Below, one piece after another: positions 8,467 through 17,305 of a stretch of 64,000 nucleotides of DNA. The stretch lies in contig JAJTAY010000037.1 of assembly GCA_021287165.1 (NCBI GenBank), forward strand, positions 164,211 through 228,210, read 5' to 3'. The notes under the pieces were generated by a model, which saw only the letters and a program-made list of their open reading frames with translations, did not search any database and was not told where the DNA came from. Each line of letters begins with the position of its first letter. Within the stretch, counting starts at the first letter, position 1. The position numbers and the translations under genes are program-made. The stretch comes from Bacteroidia bacterium (lineage in GTDB: Bacteria; Bacteroidota; Bacteroidia; Bacteroidales; F082).

Positions 8467-9867
8467 ATGAAACAATTTTCGGCGGTTGCGCTCGTTGCAA
8501 CCATCCTGCTTGGATCTTGTAATACAGGAAACAAAAAGCCTGAGGTATTCAAATCGTTCGGTGCTATTGATTATACAATGAGCGCCGATGATCAGAAATT
8601 ATTGGATAGCATACAATACGCTACCTTTCAATATTTTACGCACGAGCTGCACCCTGAATGGGGCATTGTGAAAGACCGGGCTGCCTCGTGGGCACCTTCG
8701 TCAATAGCTTCAACAGGCTTTGCCATCCCGGTGTATGCCATGGGAGCCGAGCGCAATTGGATCAGCCGTGAGGAAGCAGCGCGTATCACCCTCAATATCA
8801 TGCGTTTTTTCGATGCCAGCAACCAAAGCGCCGATACCAATGTCACCGGTTACAAAGGCTTTTATTACCACTTCCTCAAAATGGACACCGGCACACGCGA
8901 ATGGCAGTGCGAGCTTTCATCCATCGACTCAGGGCTTTTGTTTATGGGCATGTTGTTTGCCCGCAATTATTACGATCGCGAGAATCCAACGGAAAAAGAG
9001 ATTCGCGATTTGGTAGGCAGTATCCTTGGCCGGCTCGACTGGAGCATTTTCGATATGCCGGAAGGCAGTACCCACCCTTACACCATTTCAATGGGCTGGA
9101 AGCCCGAAACCGGCAATATCAACTGGGGCTGGCATGGTTATAACGAAGGACTCTTTCTCTATATCCTCGCCGCCGGAACAGGCATGAAGGACGTGGAACG
9201 CAGCTACGATGCATGGCTTAGCTATTATAAATGGAAAGAACCCTATCCCGGGCTGGCCCATGTAGCCTTTCCTCCGCTATTTGGCCACCAGTTTAGCCAC
9301 ATTTTTATCGATTTCAGAGGCGTGGTGGATAAATACATGAAAGACAAGGGTATAGACTATTTTGAGAACTCGCGTCGCGCCACTCTGGCACAACAGCAAT
9401 ATGCTATCCAGAATATTCATAACTGGAAAGGCTATGATGAATTTACCTGGGGAATAACCGCCTGCGATGGACCGGGTTCGACTTACAATAGCAATGGACG
9501 CGAATATTTTGGATATGCAGGTCGGGGTGCCAGTGGCCCGGATTACAACTATTTTGACGACGGCACCATTGCACCTTATGCCTCGCTATCGTCGTTGCCG
9601 TTTGCCCCCGAAATTGTTTTCCCCACCATTCGCAACATCATCAACCGAAAAGGCAACAGCATCTGGGGTAAATATGGTTTCTACGATGCATTCAACGAAA
9701 CCGCCGATTGGGTTAATAACGATTTCATTGGCATAGCTCAGGGTCCCATGCTGCTCATGATCGAAAACTTCAGGACAGGAATGGTTTGGAATTATGTGAT
9801 GAAAGATCCTGTGATTCAGGATGGCATGAAAAAGCTTGGATTTCAATATGTGAAAAATTCACAATAG
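8467..9867 (+). CDS. GH144-type lipoprotein, second predicted endo-beta-1,2-glucanase
   Basis: A 466-residue lipoprotein (lipobox Cys18, LLGSC) consisting mainly of one glucoamylase-like GH144 domain (about residues 40-460). Seen motifs are TFQYFTHELHPEWGIVKDRA, WGWHGYNEGLFLYILAAGTG, LFGHQFSHIFIDFRGVVDKY, FTWGITACDGPG and GIAQGPMLLMIENFRTGMVW. It is the typical length of catalytic-domain-only GH144 proteins. Unlike the upstream paralogue it has no Ig domains, and the residues after Cys are NTGNKKPE rather than an acidic export signal, which suggests a periplasmic location and a role in trimming imported fragments. The next gene begins 8 nt after the stop codon. Confidence 0.88.
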   Translation: MKQFSAVALVATILLGSCNTGNKKPEVFKSFGAIDYTMSADDQKLLDSIQYATFQYFTHELHPEWGIVKDRAASWAPSSIASTGFAIPVYAMGAERNWISREEAARITLNIMRFFDASNQSADTNVTGYKGFYYHFLKMDTGTREWQCELSSIDSGLLFMGMLFARNYYDRENPTEKEIRDLVGSILGRLDWSIFDMPEGSTHPYTISMGWKPETGNINWGWHGYNEGLFLYILAAGTGMKDVERSYDAWLSYYKWKEPYPGLAHVAFPPLFGHQFSHIFIDFRGVVDKYMKDKGIDYFENSRRATLAQQQYAIQNIHNWKGYDEFTWGITACDGPGSTYNSNGREYFGYAGRGASGPDYNYFDDGTIAPYASLSSLPFAPEIVFPTIRNIINRKGNSIWGKYGFYDAFNETADWVNNDFIGIAQGPMLLMIENFRTGMVWNYVMKDPVIQDGMKKLGFQYVKNSQ

Positions 9868-9875
9868 CGGGAATT

Positions 9876-12800
9876 ATGAAGAACATCATTTCACGTCTGA
9901 AAGTCTTATTGCTGTGGCTCGCACTTGTACCGATATTTTCAACCGCTCAATCCGTTTTGCTCGATGGCATGGAAAATACCCAGGGCTGGGAACTGATTCT
10001 GGCCGATGGGGTTGAGGCATCCCTCAATGCGGATAAAGGCGCATTTGGAAGTGCACTTCGTTTCGATTACGATTTTACCAAAGGCACCGGATATGGCGGA
10101 ATGCAAAAATTTATCAGCCTTGAGCTGCCGGAGCATTTCGAAATCAGTTTTTTGCTTAAGGCCGATTCGCCTTCAAACAATTTCGAAATTAAATTCATAG
10201 ATCAAAGCGGCCACAATGTGTGGTGGGTGAACAACCGCAACTACGATTTTCCGCGCGAATGGCAGCGCATACGCATTAAGCGCCGGCATGTGGAGTTTGC
10301 CTGGGGACCAACGGAGGAGCGCTACCTCAGCCGCATGAGCCGGATTGAGTTTACAGTGGCCAGCTTTCTTGGGGGCAAGGGCAGCATTTGGATCGACGAC
10401 CTGCGCTTCGAAGCGCTTGATGCCCCGCCAAAAGTCTTTCCTCAGCCGCGCATCAGCGCCACATACAGCCAAAGAGGCAGCAAACCGGCTTCAATGTTCG
10501 ACGGAAAAGCCTCAACCAGCTGGCAAAGCCGACCTGCTACGCAAGCAGAAGTTACCATTGATTTTGGCACAAGACGCGAGTTCGGCGGCTTGCAAATCGA
10601 ATGGTTTAAAGATTTCCGACCGGATGAACTATCCATTGAGCTAACCACCGATGGCAAAAAATGGGAGAAAGTCTGGGATGTAAAAGGACTACTCACCGCA
10701 GGCACTTTTGTTAAACTCAGGGAGGCTGAAGCCCTTCAGCTCCGACTGATCATGCGGTCAGCAAATCCGAAAGTGTTTGGAATCAGCGAAATAAGACTCC
10801 TGCCTGTGGAAGCATCGCTCACCAGGAACGATTTCTTCCGCTACGTGGCTAAAAGTCAGCCAAAAGGCTACTATCCCCGCTATTTCCTCGATCAGGCGTC
10901 GTACTGGACTATCACAGGGGTGAACAACGATACCAAAGAGGCATTAATCAGTGAGGACGGCATGGTGGAGGTTGACAAAGCCCAGTTCAGCCTTGAGCCT
11001 GTGCTGGTAGTCGATGGAAAATATTACGACTGGAGCACTGCTAAGACCATGCAATCGCTGCGTTCGCCCTGGGATGCCGGCGAGTTTGCCTTTTCGCCCA
11101 CAGTTGACCTTGTCGCAGGCAACATCCGGCTTACGACCTCTGTGTCGTCGGACGGACAAGCCAACAAAAACTCTCGCCTGAACATTGGCTACAGGCTCGA
11201 TAATCTCTCGGGCAGGCCAGCCGAAGTAAAGCTGATTTTGTTGATCAGGCCTTTCCAGGTGAATCCATGGTATCAGTTTCTCAACCTCAGCGGAGGTGCA
11301 GGTCGAGCCGATAATATCAAGGAAACGGTGCCCGGACGCCAGCTAAGGATTGATGATAAAACGCTGAGCTTCAGTGTTCCTTATCGTAGGTACACGGCTT
11401 CAGGATTCAGACAGGGCAATATAGCCGAGATAGTAAGAAGTGAAAAATGGCCTGCTCAGACCACTGTTACTGACCCTGATCATCAGGCTCAGGCAGCTTT
11501 GGAGTTCACGTTCATGCTGAGAGCCGACGAGAGCGAGGACTTTTTTGCTACTGTGCCTTACCACACCCTCGATAATCCGAATCAACTGCCTGAAAACGAA
11601 CAAATGGCGGATGCTTTCGATCGTGCCTCCGGATTCTGGGCCGAAAAGATCGGCCATATCGGTTTCAATCTTCCGCCGCAGGCAAGGCCCATCGTTGACA
11701 CTTATCTTGCCAATCTGATCTATATCCTTATCAATCGCGACAAGGCCGGTATTCAGCCTGGTTCGCGCAGCTACGAACGCAGCTGGATACGCGATGGCTC
11801 GCTTACCTCTTCGGCGCTCCTCAAATCAGGTATAGTGCAGGAAGTTAAGGATTTCATCCGGTGGTATGCCCCTTATCAGTACGACAATGGCAAAGTACCC
11901 TGCGTGGTGGATTTCCGTGGTCCTGATCCAGTGCCGGAACACGACAGCCACGGGCAACTCATCTATCTCATCCGCGAATATTTCAACTTCACCGGCGATA
12001 CGGCCTTCCTTCGCGAGATGAACCCCTACGTGCTCAAGGCTGTAGGATACATCCAATCGCTTATTGCCGAACGTTCCACCGACCATTACCGGCTGGGCAA
12101 CGACAGCATACGCGCCCATTATGGTCTCGTGCCCGAAAGCATCAGCCACGAGGGCTATTCCGAAAAACCCATGCACTCCTATTGGGACAATTTCTTTGTG
12201 ATCAAGGGCCTTAAGGATGCTGCTGAGATACAGCGAATATTGGGCCGAAAGACTGAATATGAGCACATTGCAAAAGTTCGTGACAAGTTTACCGTCGATT
12301 TGTACAACTCCATTCGTTTGGCGATGCACGTACGCGGAATCAATTACTTACCGGGTTGCGTTGAGTTGGGCGATTTCGATGCCACTTCAACCACCGTTGC
12401 GCTTACACCATGCAACGAATACCAACATCTTCCGAAGCCTGAGGTTTACAACACCTTCGATAAGTACTACGAATTCTTCAAAAACCGTCGCGACGGCAAG
12501 CTCGATTGGGTGAACTATACGCCCTACGAAAACAGGCTTATTGGCTCGTTTGTGTTTCTTGATCAGCCCGACAGGGCTCATGAGCTTGTCGACTTCTTTA
12601 TGGCCGACCGCCGTCCGCAGGGCTGGAATCACTGGGCCGAAGTTGTATGGAAAAACTACCGCGAGCCGCGCTTCATCGGCGATATGCCCCATACCTGGGT
12701 GGGCAGCGATTTTATCAACGCCATTCGGTCGATGTTCGTTTACGAGGATGAGCTCGACCAATCGCTGGTGGTAGGGGCCGCCCTTCGGCAGGACTGGATC

Positions 12801-13061
12801 GATTATCCACAAGGCATTTCGGTCGAGAACCTTCCGACCTATTACGGGGAAATCACGTACAGCATTATCAAACAGGATAATACGTATATTATCGATTTGA
12901 CCGGCGACCTCAAATTGCCGTCGAACGGAATCAGAATTAAAAACTTCAACAAAGGCCGAATGCCCCTGGAAGTGCGCATCAATGGGAAAGCCGTAAGCGG
13001 CTACTCGAACAATGTGATCAATGTTCCGGCTACGCCCGCCAGAATTGAAGTAAGGTATTGA
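9876..13061 (+). CDS. large secreted multidomain protein: CBM-like, F5/8C and (alpha/alpha)6 glycosidase-like domains
   Basis: A 1061-residue exported protein (signal peptide about 1-24, ending FSTAQ). Residues about 27-180 look like a jelly-roll carbohydrate-binding domain, with GKGSIWIDDLRFE at its end. Residues about 195-310 resemble a discoidin (F5/8 type C) domain (PASMFDGKASTSWQSR; VTIDFGTRREFGGLQIEW). A beta-sandwich-like linker follows, then an (alpha/alpha)6 region (about 615-960) with SYERSWIRDGSLTSSALLKS (Asp640 in WIRDG), VVDFRGPDPVPEHDSHGQL and MPHTWVGSDF. The layout recalls GH15/GH63/GH94-like clans, but I cannot place it in a named family. Position between GH144 and transporter genes implies periplasmic action on beta-1,2-glucan or its substituents. 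An upstream in-frame ATG at 9786 lies inside the preceding gene and was rejected. Confidence 0.7.
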   Translation: MKNIISRLKVLLLWLALVPIFSTAQSVLLDGMENTQGWELILADGVEASLNADKGAFGSALRFDYDFTKGTGYGGMQKFISLELPEHFEISFLLKADSPSNNFEIKFIDQSGHNVWWVNNRNYDFPREWQRIRIKRRHVEFAWGPTEERYLSRMSRIEFTVASFLGGKGSIWIDDLRFEALDAPPKVFPQPRISATYSQRGSKPASMFDGKASTSWQSRPATQAEVTIDFGTRREFGGLQIEWFKDFRPDELSIELTTDGKKWEKVWDVKGLLTAGTFVKLREAEALQLRLIMRSANPKVFGISEIRLLPVEASLTRNDFFRYVAKSQPKGYYPRYFLDQASYWTITGVNNDTKEALISEDGMVEVDKAQFSLEPVLVVDGKYYDWSTAKTMQSLRSPWDAGEFAFSPTVDLVAGNIRLTTSVSSDGQANKNSRLNIGYRLDNLSGRPAEVKLILLIRPFQVNPWYQFLNLSGGAGRADNIKETVPGRQLRIDDKTLSFSVPYRRYTASGFRQGNIAEIVRSEKWPAQTTVTDPDHQAQAALEFTFMLRADESEDFFATVPYHTLDNPNQLPENEQMADAFDRASGFWAEKIGHIGFNLPPQARPIVDTYLANLIYILINRDKAGIQPGSRSYERSWIRDGSLTSSALLKSGIVQEVKDFIRWYAPYQYDNGKVPCVVDFRGPDPVPEHDSHGQLIYLIREYFNFTGDTAFLREMNPYVLKAVGYIQSLIAERSTDHYRLGNDSIRAHYGLVPESISHEGYSEKPMHSYWDNFFVIKGLKDAAEIQRILGRKTEYEHIAKVRDKFTVDLYNSIRLAMHVRGINYLPGCVELGDFDATSTTVALTPCNEYQHLPKPEVYNTFDKYYEFFKNRRDGKLDWVNYTPYENRLIGSFVFLDQPDRAHELVDFFMADRRPQGWNHWAEVVWKNYREPRFIGDMPHTWVGSDFINAIRSMFVYEDELDQSLVVGAALRQDWIDYPQGISVENLPTYYGEITYSIIKQDNTYIIDLTGDLKLPSNGIRIKNFNKGRMPLEVRINGKAVSGYSNNVINVPATPARIEVRY

Positions 13062-13088
13062 TATTCAAAAACTAAACAGGCAGCAAAT

Positions 13089-14846
13089 ATGAGTCAGGAA
13101 AAGGTCATCAACGGACAAATCAGGTTCAACCAGTTGGCTGCCTACGGAGCGGGTGGCATCATACCTATTGCCTTATTCAATATTGCGGGTATCCTGGTGG
13201 GCTTGATGGGCAATATTAGTCTGGGGCTGAGTGCTTTCTGGCTGGGGGTGATATTAATCATTCCCCGACTATGGGATGCCATTTCCGACCCCATCATCGG
13301 CCATATGAGCGATAATGCCCGCACGCGCTGGGGCCGTCGCCGACCGTTTTTGCTTGTGGGAGGGCTATTGGTGGCCTTTTTCTTCGTAACCATGTGGTGG
13401 ATACCAAAAGGAGAGTGGGTGCGCGAAATGTTTCCAACGGAAGCCGGTTTTCAGGCCTTTCAGCTGGTTTACATTCTGGTTTCGTTGCTGCTTTTCTTCA
13501 CGGCCTGCACCATTTTCGAGATACCTCATGGTGCGCTGGGCATGGAGATGACTCAGGACGTGCACGAGCGTACCCGTTTGTTTAGCGCCAAAAGCTTTGT
13601 GGGCAACCTTTTTGCCATGAGCACACCCTGGCTTTTTGCCCTTGCCAATATGGAGTTTTTCAAAGGGCCGGGCGGCAATGAGGCCGATGGGATGCGCTAT
13701 GTGTCGCTCATGGTGGCGGGATTGTTGGTGCCGCTGTCTGTTTGGTGGTTCTCCAGCCTTCGTGAACCCGGTTTTGCCAGAGCCTCAGTGCAAAAAAAGA
13801 CCGATTTCTGGACCGATATGCGCCATGCCGCCCGTAACAGGAATTTTATTTTTCTCACATTGACCATTTTCACTCTGGCCATGGGCTTCAACTTTGTTAG
13901 CCTGTTGGGCTCGTATATACCAATCTTTTACGTCTTTGGCGGCGATAAAGTGGCCGGTTCCTGGCTGTTGGGCATCAATGGCACCATTTGGGCCGTAACT
14001 GGATTGCTTGCAGTGTTTCCGCTCAATATCATCAGTCCGCGTATCGGAAAGCGCAATACCCTGCTTTTGGCCATCGGCCTGATGGTGCTGGCGCAATTGT
14101 CGAAAATTGTGTGCTACAATCCCGATTACCCTTATCTCATCGTCATTCCTACAATTCTCCTTTCGGCGGGAATGCTCTTTTTTTTCACATTGGGTTCATC
14201 CATGGTTGGCGATATATGCGATGAAGACGACCTTAATACCGGTATGCGAACCGAAGGCAGTTTTTATTCGATTTTCTGGTGGTTTATCAAAATGGGAACT
14301 GCCTTAGCCAGCTTTGTTGCAGGAGCATTAATCGTGTTAACAGCTTTCGACGAAACACAGGTGACCCGCGTTGACGCACTTCAGGGCAGCATCAGGGAAA
14401 TGCAGGTAGCGCTCGAAAACCAATCGAACGGCAAGGCTGCAACGGTAAATATGGCCTACATGATTGCAAAGGCTAATACAAAAGCTGAAGAGCTTCAGCT
14501 GCATCTTGATGAGAAGGTTAAAAAGTCAGGAAAAGAGCGTGCTGCACACTATCTTGCACTAAGTCAAAGTCTGGCGGACTTAAAACAAAAGCTGGCCCTT
14601 TTGGAACATGCCGATAATGCCGGGGCGCTCGCTATCATCAGCAGCACAACGCCTTACCTGCATAGCCTTAAACAGCAAAGCCACTTTACCATGCTGATGA
14701 TGCGCGTAGTGGAGATTGGCATCCCCTTGTTGCTAAGCCTGTTTTCGATATTCTTTATCCTTCGTTATACACTGACGGAGAAGCGCTCTCACGAAATCAA
14801 GGAATTGCTCGATGAGCGGAGGGCGCAACAGCTGAAAAGTCAATAA
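13089..14846 (+). CDS. MFS sugar:cation symporter (GPH type) with helical insertion
   Basis: A 585-residue inner-membrane transporter of the glycoside-pentoside-hexuronide:cation symporter group. The conserved loop DAISDPIIGHMSDNARTRWG (residues 63-82) plus RRRPFLLVG is the family hallmark, and about twelve hydrophobic segments are visible. Family members are usually about 450-500 residues. Here residues about 421-531, before the last membrane segment, form a long charged helical stretch (for example TKAEELQLHLDEKVKK and SLADLKQKLALLEHAD) likely to be coiled coil. It is predicted to carry gluco-oligosaccharides to the cytoplasmic GH35 and GH94 enzymes encoded next. The GH35 gene starts 17 nt after its stop codon. 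Confidence 0.88.
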   Translation: MSQEKVINGQIRFNQLAAYGAGGIIPIALFNIAGILVGLMGNISLGLSAFWLGVILIIPRLWDAISDPIIGHMSDNARTRWGRRRPFLLVGGLLVAFFFVTMWWIPKGEWVREMFPTEAGFQAFQLVYILVSLLLFFTACTIFEIPHGALGMEMTQDVHERTRLFSAKSFVGNLFAMSTPWLFALANMEFFKGPGGNEADGMRYVSLMVAGLLVPLSVWWFSSLREPGFARASVQKKTDFWTDMRHAARNRNFIFLTLTIFTLAMGFNFVSLLGSYIPIFYVFGGDKVAGSWLLGINGTIWAVTGLLAVFPLNIISPRIGKRNTLLLAIGLMVLAQLSKIVCYNPDYPYLIVIPTILLSAGMLFFFTLGSSMVGDICDEDDLNTGMRTEGSFYSIFWWFIKMGTALASFVAGALIVLTAFDETQVTRVDALQGSIREMQVALENQSNGKAATVNMAYMIAKANTKAEELQLHLDEKVKKSGKERAAHYLALSQSLADLKQKLALLEHADNAGALAIISSTTPYLHSLKQQSHFTMLMMRVVEIGIPLLLSLFSIFFILRYTLTEKRSHEIKELLDERRAQQLKSQ

Positions 14847-14863
14847 TCAAATTGCATAAACAA

Positions 14864-17305
14864 ATGGAATTTAAACCTGGCAAAGGTGTATTCGAACAGG
14901 ACGGACGTCCTGTTTTTCTGCTTTCGGGCGAGATACACTACTTTAGAATAGAGCGCACACTTTGGGATAAGCACCTGCAGGAAGCGGCCGCAGCCGGATT
15001 GCGCACGGTGAGCAGTTATGTGCCCTGGGCCTGGCATGAGCCTGAAGAAGGAAAGTTCGATTTTTCGGGCGAAACGCATCCTCAGCGCGATCTGAAAGCC
15101 TGGATCGATGCCTGCAGGCGGCATGGTTTAAGCTGCATACTCAAGCCCGGACCATTCATTTTGGCTGAGTTTCGCGGCGCAGGACTGCCCGACTGGTTTG
15201 TCGATGGCTATGCCTCGAAGGTGAGGATGCGCAACAGCCACAACGAACTGGTCAACAGCGATGGCGTCAACCTCTTCCATCCCGATTACCTGCATCACGT
15301 CGAGCGGTGGTACGATCAGATTATACCTTTCATCGCCCAGCGTCAGGCTTCCAATGGCGGGCCGGTCATCATGATGCAATTGTGCAACGAAATCGGTGTT
15401 TTTTCGTGGCTTGCACATCAGGCGGATTATAGTGAGGCTACGCGATTGAGGTTTGTTGCGTGGCTTGAGGGGAAATACGGAAGCGTTGAAAAGCTCAATC
15501 AAATCTGGAATACCCGCTACACCTCTTTTTCACAAATACAGCTGCCGCCCGACGGCCGCGCGCCCTATGCCAACGCTGCCGACCGTGCACGCGATTACGA
15601 CTGGCACAGCTTTTGGCGCACTGTTTACGGCGATTATCTTCGTATGCTTACCGATATGGTCAGGCAGCGCGGGCTAACTGTGCCGCTCTATCACAATCTG
15701 CCGGGCTGGATTTACGGGCATGGCTATGAATTCCCCGTAAACCACACCATGTACGATGACCTTTATGGGGATCGGAGCGAATTGATTTTCGGAGTGGATC
15801 ATATTCCCGAGTTTCTCAGCTACCGCAATATGCACGACGACCGCATCATTAACGATATCACTGCGGCCATGCAGGGCAGCAAACCTTTGTTTGCGGCTGA
15901 GTTTCAGAGTGGTTCGCGCGAATATCATGTGGTTACCAATCCGCGGGAAATGGCGCTCTTTTACAAAGCCAGCATTGCACACGGCCTCAGGGGTTGGAAC
16001 TATTATATGTTTTCGCAGGGCAAAAATCCGCCGCGCAAGGGCTACTCCGGCGAAACCTTCTATTGGTTCAACCCGCTCAATGCCGATGGCACACGTACCT
16101 CGGCCTATCCGCTTGTAAAACAAACCAATCAGCTGATCTCAAGCCTCGAAGATACCATTCTTAAGTCGGAAAGGCGGGCTGAGATTTGTGTGCTTTTTTA
16201 TCCACCTTACTACGCTACCGAGCTCGAGCGCCCCGAAACCGGAGCCTCAGTACTGAACTTCGTTCCGGCGGCCATTCGCAGAACGGCCTGGTTCGACGGC
16301 CTGCTCAAAGCGCTTCAAATACTCAATGTGGATTATGACCTGGCCGACCTCACAAGAACCGAGGCTGCCGGGTTGTCAAACTACAAGCTGGTGTGGGCTT
16401 TTGCTACCGACGAAATGGAGGCCCGCGACCAACAGGTGTTGGTTGATTATGCTACCGAAGGCGGACAGTTGGTAATTTTCCCCACCTTGCCCGATCGCGA
16501 TATGCATCAGCAGTCGTGCACAGTATTGCGGGATGCCTTGGGCGTTTCTCCTTCCGGCAGCGAAAGCATCGATTCGCCGCTCATCGATATGCTGAATCTG
16601 AAAGACATAAAGTGCGCCAATCCACAGCTCGTTTATAGCCCGGAAGACATTGCTGAAGATCAGGTAATTGCAAGGACGCTCTCAGGCGCTATTTGCGGTT
16701 GGCAAAAAAGTCTGGGCAACGGCAGAGTAGTGCATCTGGGAACATGGCTTGGCTATGACACCGAAGGTCATCTGCCAGCCTATAAAGCCCTGCTCGACCT
16801 TTCGGATGCTCAACAGCAATTTGCGAGCGCCACCCATTTCCTTACTGTTCGAGAGCGTTTTTCTGCAGATAGGGGCGGATTACTGTTTGTGGCTAACTAT
16901 TACAATGAAGAAATGACCGGAAAAATCGTTTACACGCATCCGGCCAGTGGCCAATCGGTGGAGCTGCCTTATGGTGGCGGCGAAATGCTCTGGCCTCCGC
17001 TCTTTGCTGTGCTTAGTCCGCTAAACCTTGAAATTGCCCCTGGAATCCGGCTGTTGCACACAACATCCGATGTCCTGAAAATTAAAAAAGAAGATACAAG
17101 TATTGTGTTGACACTTGCCGGTGACCGCGATCTGATGGGTGAACTGGTGTTGGAAGGGGAGGCTTTGGACAGCATTGTAAAGGCAATGATCAATGATCAG
17201 ACACAGTTTATTACCCAATATGATGGCCGATTGCTGATGCGCTACCAGCATGTACACAAAGACGTTTTCAACCTTAAAATTGTCTTCAGGGATGGAAATC
17301 ACTAA
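14864..17305 (+). CDS. cytoplasmic GH35-type enzyme, possibly acting on beta-1,2-gluco-oligosaccharides
   Basis: An 813-residue protein with no signal peptide, so probably cytoplasmic. The N-terminal TIM barrel is GH35-like: FLLSGEIHYFRIERTLWDKH at the start, acid/base candidate Glu176 in QLCNEIG, and nucleophile candidate Glu346 in FAAEFQSGS. A beta-galactosidase trimerisation/flavodoxin-like region (about 430-620) and a beta-rich C-terminus follow. Most GH35 enzymes are beta-galactosidases, but a GH35 protein from an Ignavibacterium album GH144 gene cluster was reported to be a transglycosylase on beta-1,2-gluco-oligosaccharides. Linkage to GH144 and GH94 genes here favours that kind of role; this is inference. 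Start ATG 14864 was preferred over TTG 14852. It overlaps the GH94 gene by 14 nt. Confidence 0.75.
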   Translation: MEFKPGKGVFEQDGRPVFLLSGEIHYFRIERTLWDKHLQEAAAAGLRTVSSYVPWAWHEPEEGKFDFSGETHPQRDLKAWIDACRRHGLSCILKPGPFILAEFRGAGLPDWFVDGYASKVRMRNSHNELVNSDGVNLFHPDYLHHVERWYDQIIPFIAQRQASNGGPVIMMQLCNEIGVFSWLAHQADYSEATRLRFVAWLEGKYGSVEKLNQIWNTRYTSFSQIQLPPDGRAPYANAADRARDYDWHSFWRTVYGDYLRMLTDMVRQRGLTVPLYHNLPGWIYGHGYEFPVNHTMYDDLYGDRSELIFGVDHIPEFLSYRNMHDDRIINDITAAMQGSKPLFAAEFQSGSREYHVVTNPREMALFYKASIAHGLRGWNYYMFSQGKNPPRKGYSGETFYWFNPLNADGTRTSAYPLVKQTNQLISSLEDTILKSERRAEICVLFYPPYYATELERPETGASVLNFVPAAIRRTAWFDGLLKALQILNVDYDLADLTRTEAAGLSNYKLVWAFATDEMEARDQQVLVDYATEGGQLVIFPTLPDRDMHQQSCTVLRDALGVSPSGSESIDSPLIDMLNLKDIKCANPQLVYSPEDIAEDQVIARTLSGAICGWQKSLGNGRVVHLGTWLGYDTEGHLPAYKALLDLSDAQQQFASATHFLTVRERFSADRGGLLFVANYYNEEMTGKIVYTHPASGQSVELPYGGGEMLWPPLFAVLSPLNLEIAPGIRLLHTTSDVLKIKKEDTSIVLTLAGDRDLMGELVLEGEALDSIVKAMINDQTQFITQYDGRLLMRYQHVHKDVFNLKIVFRDGNH

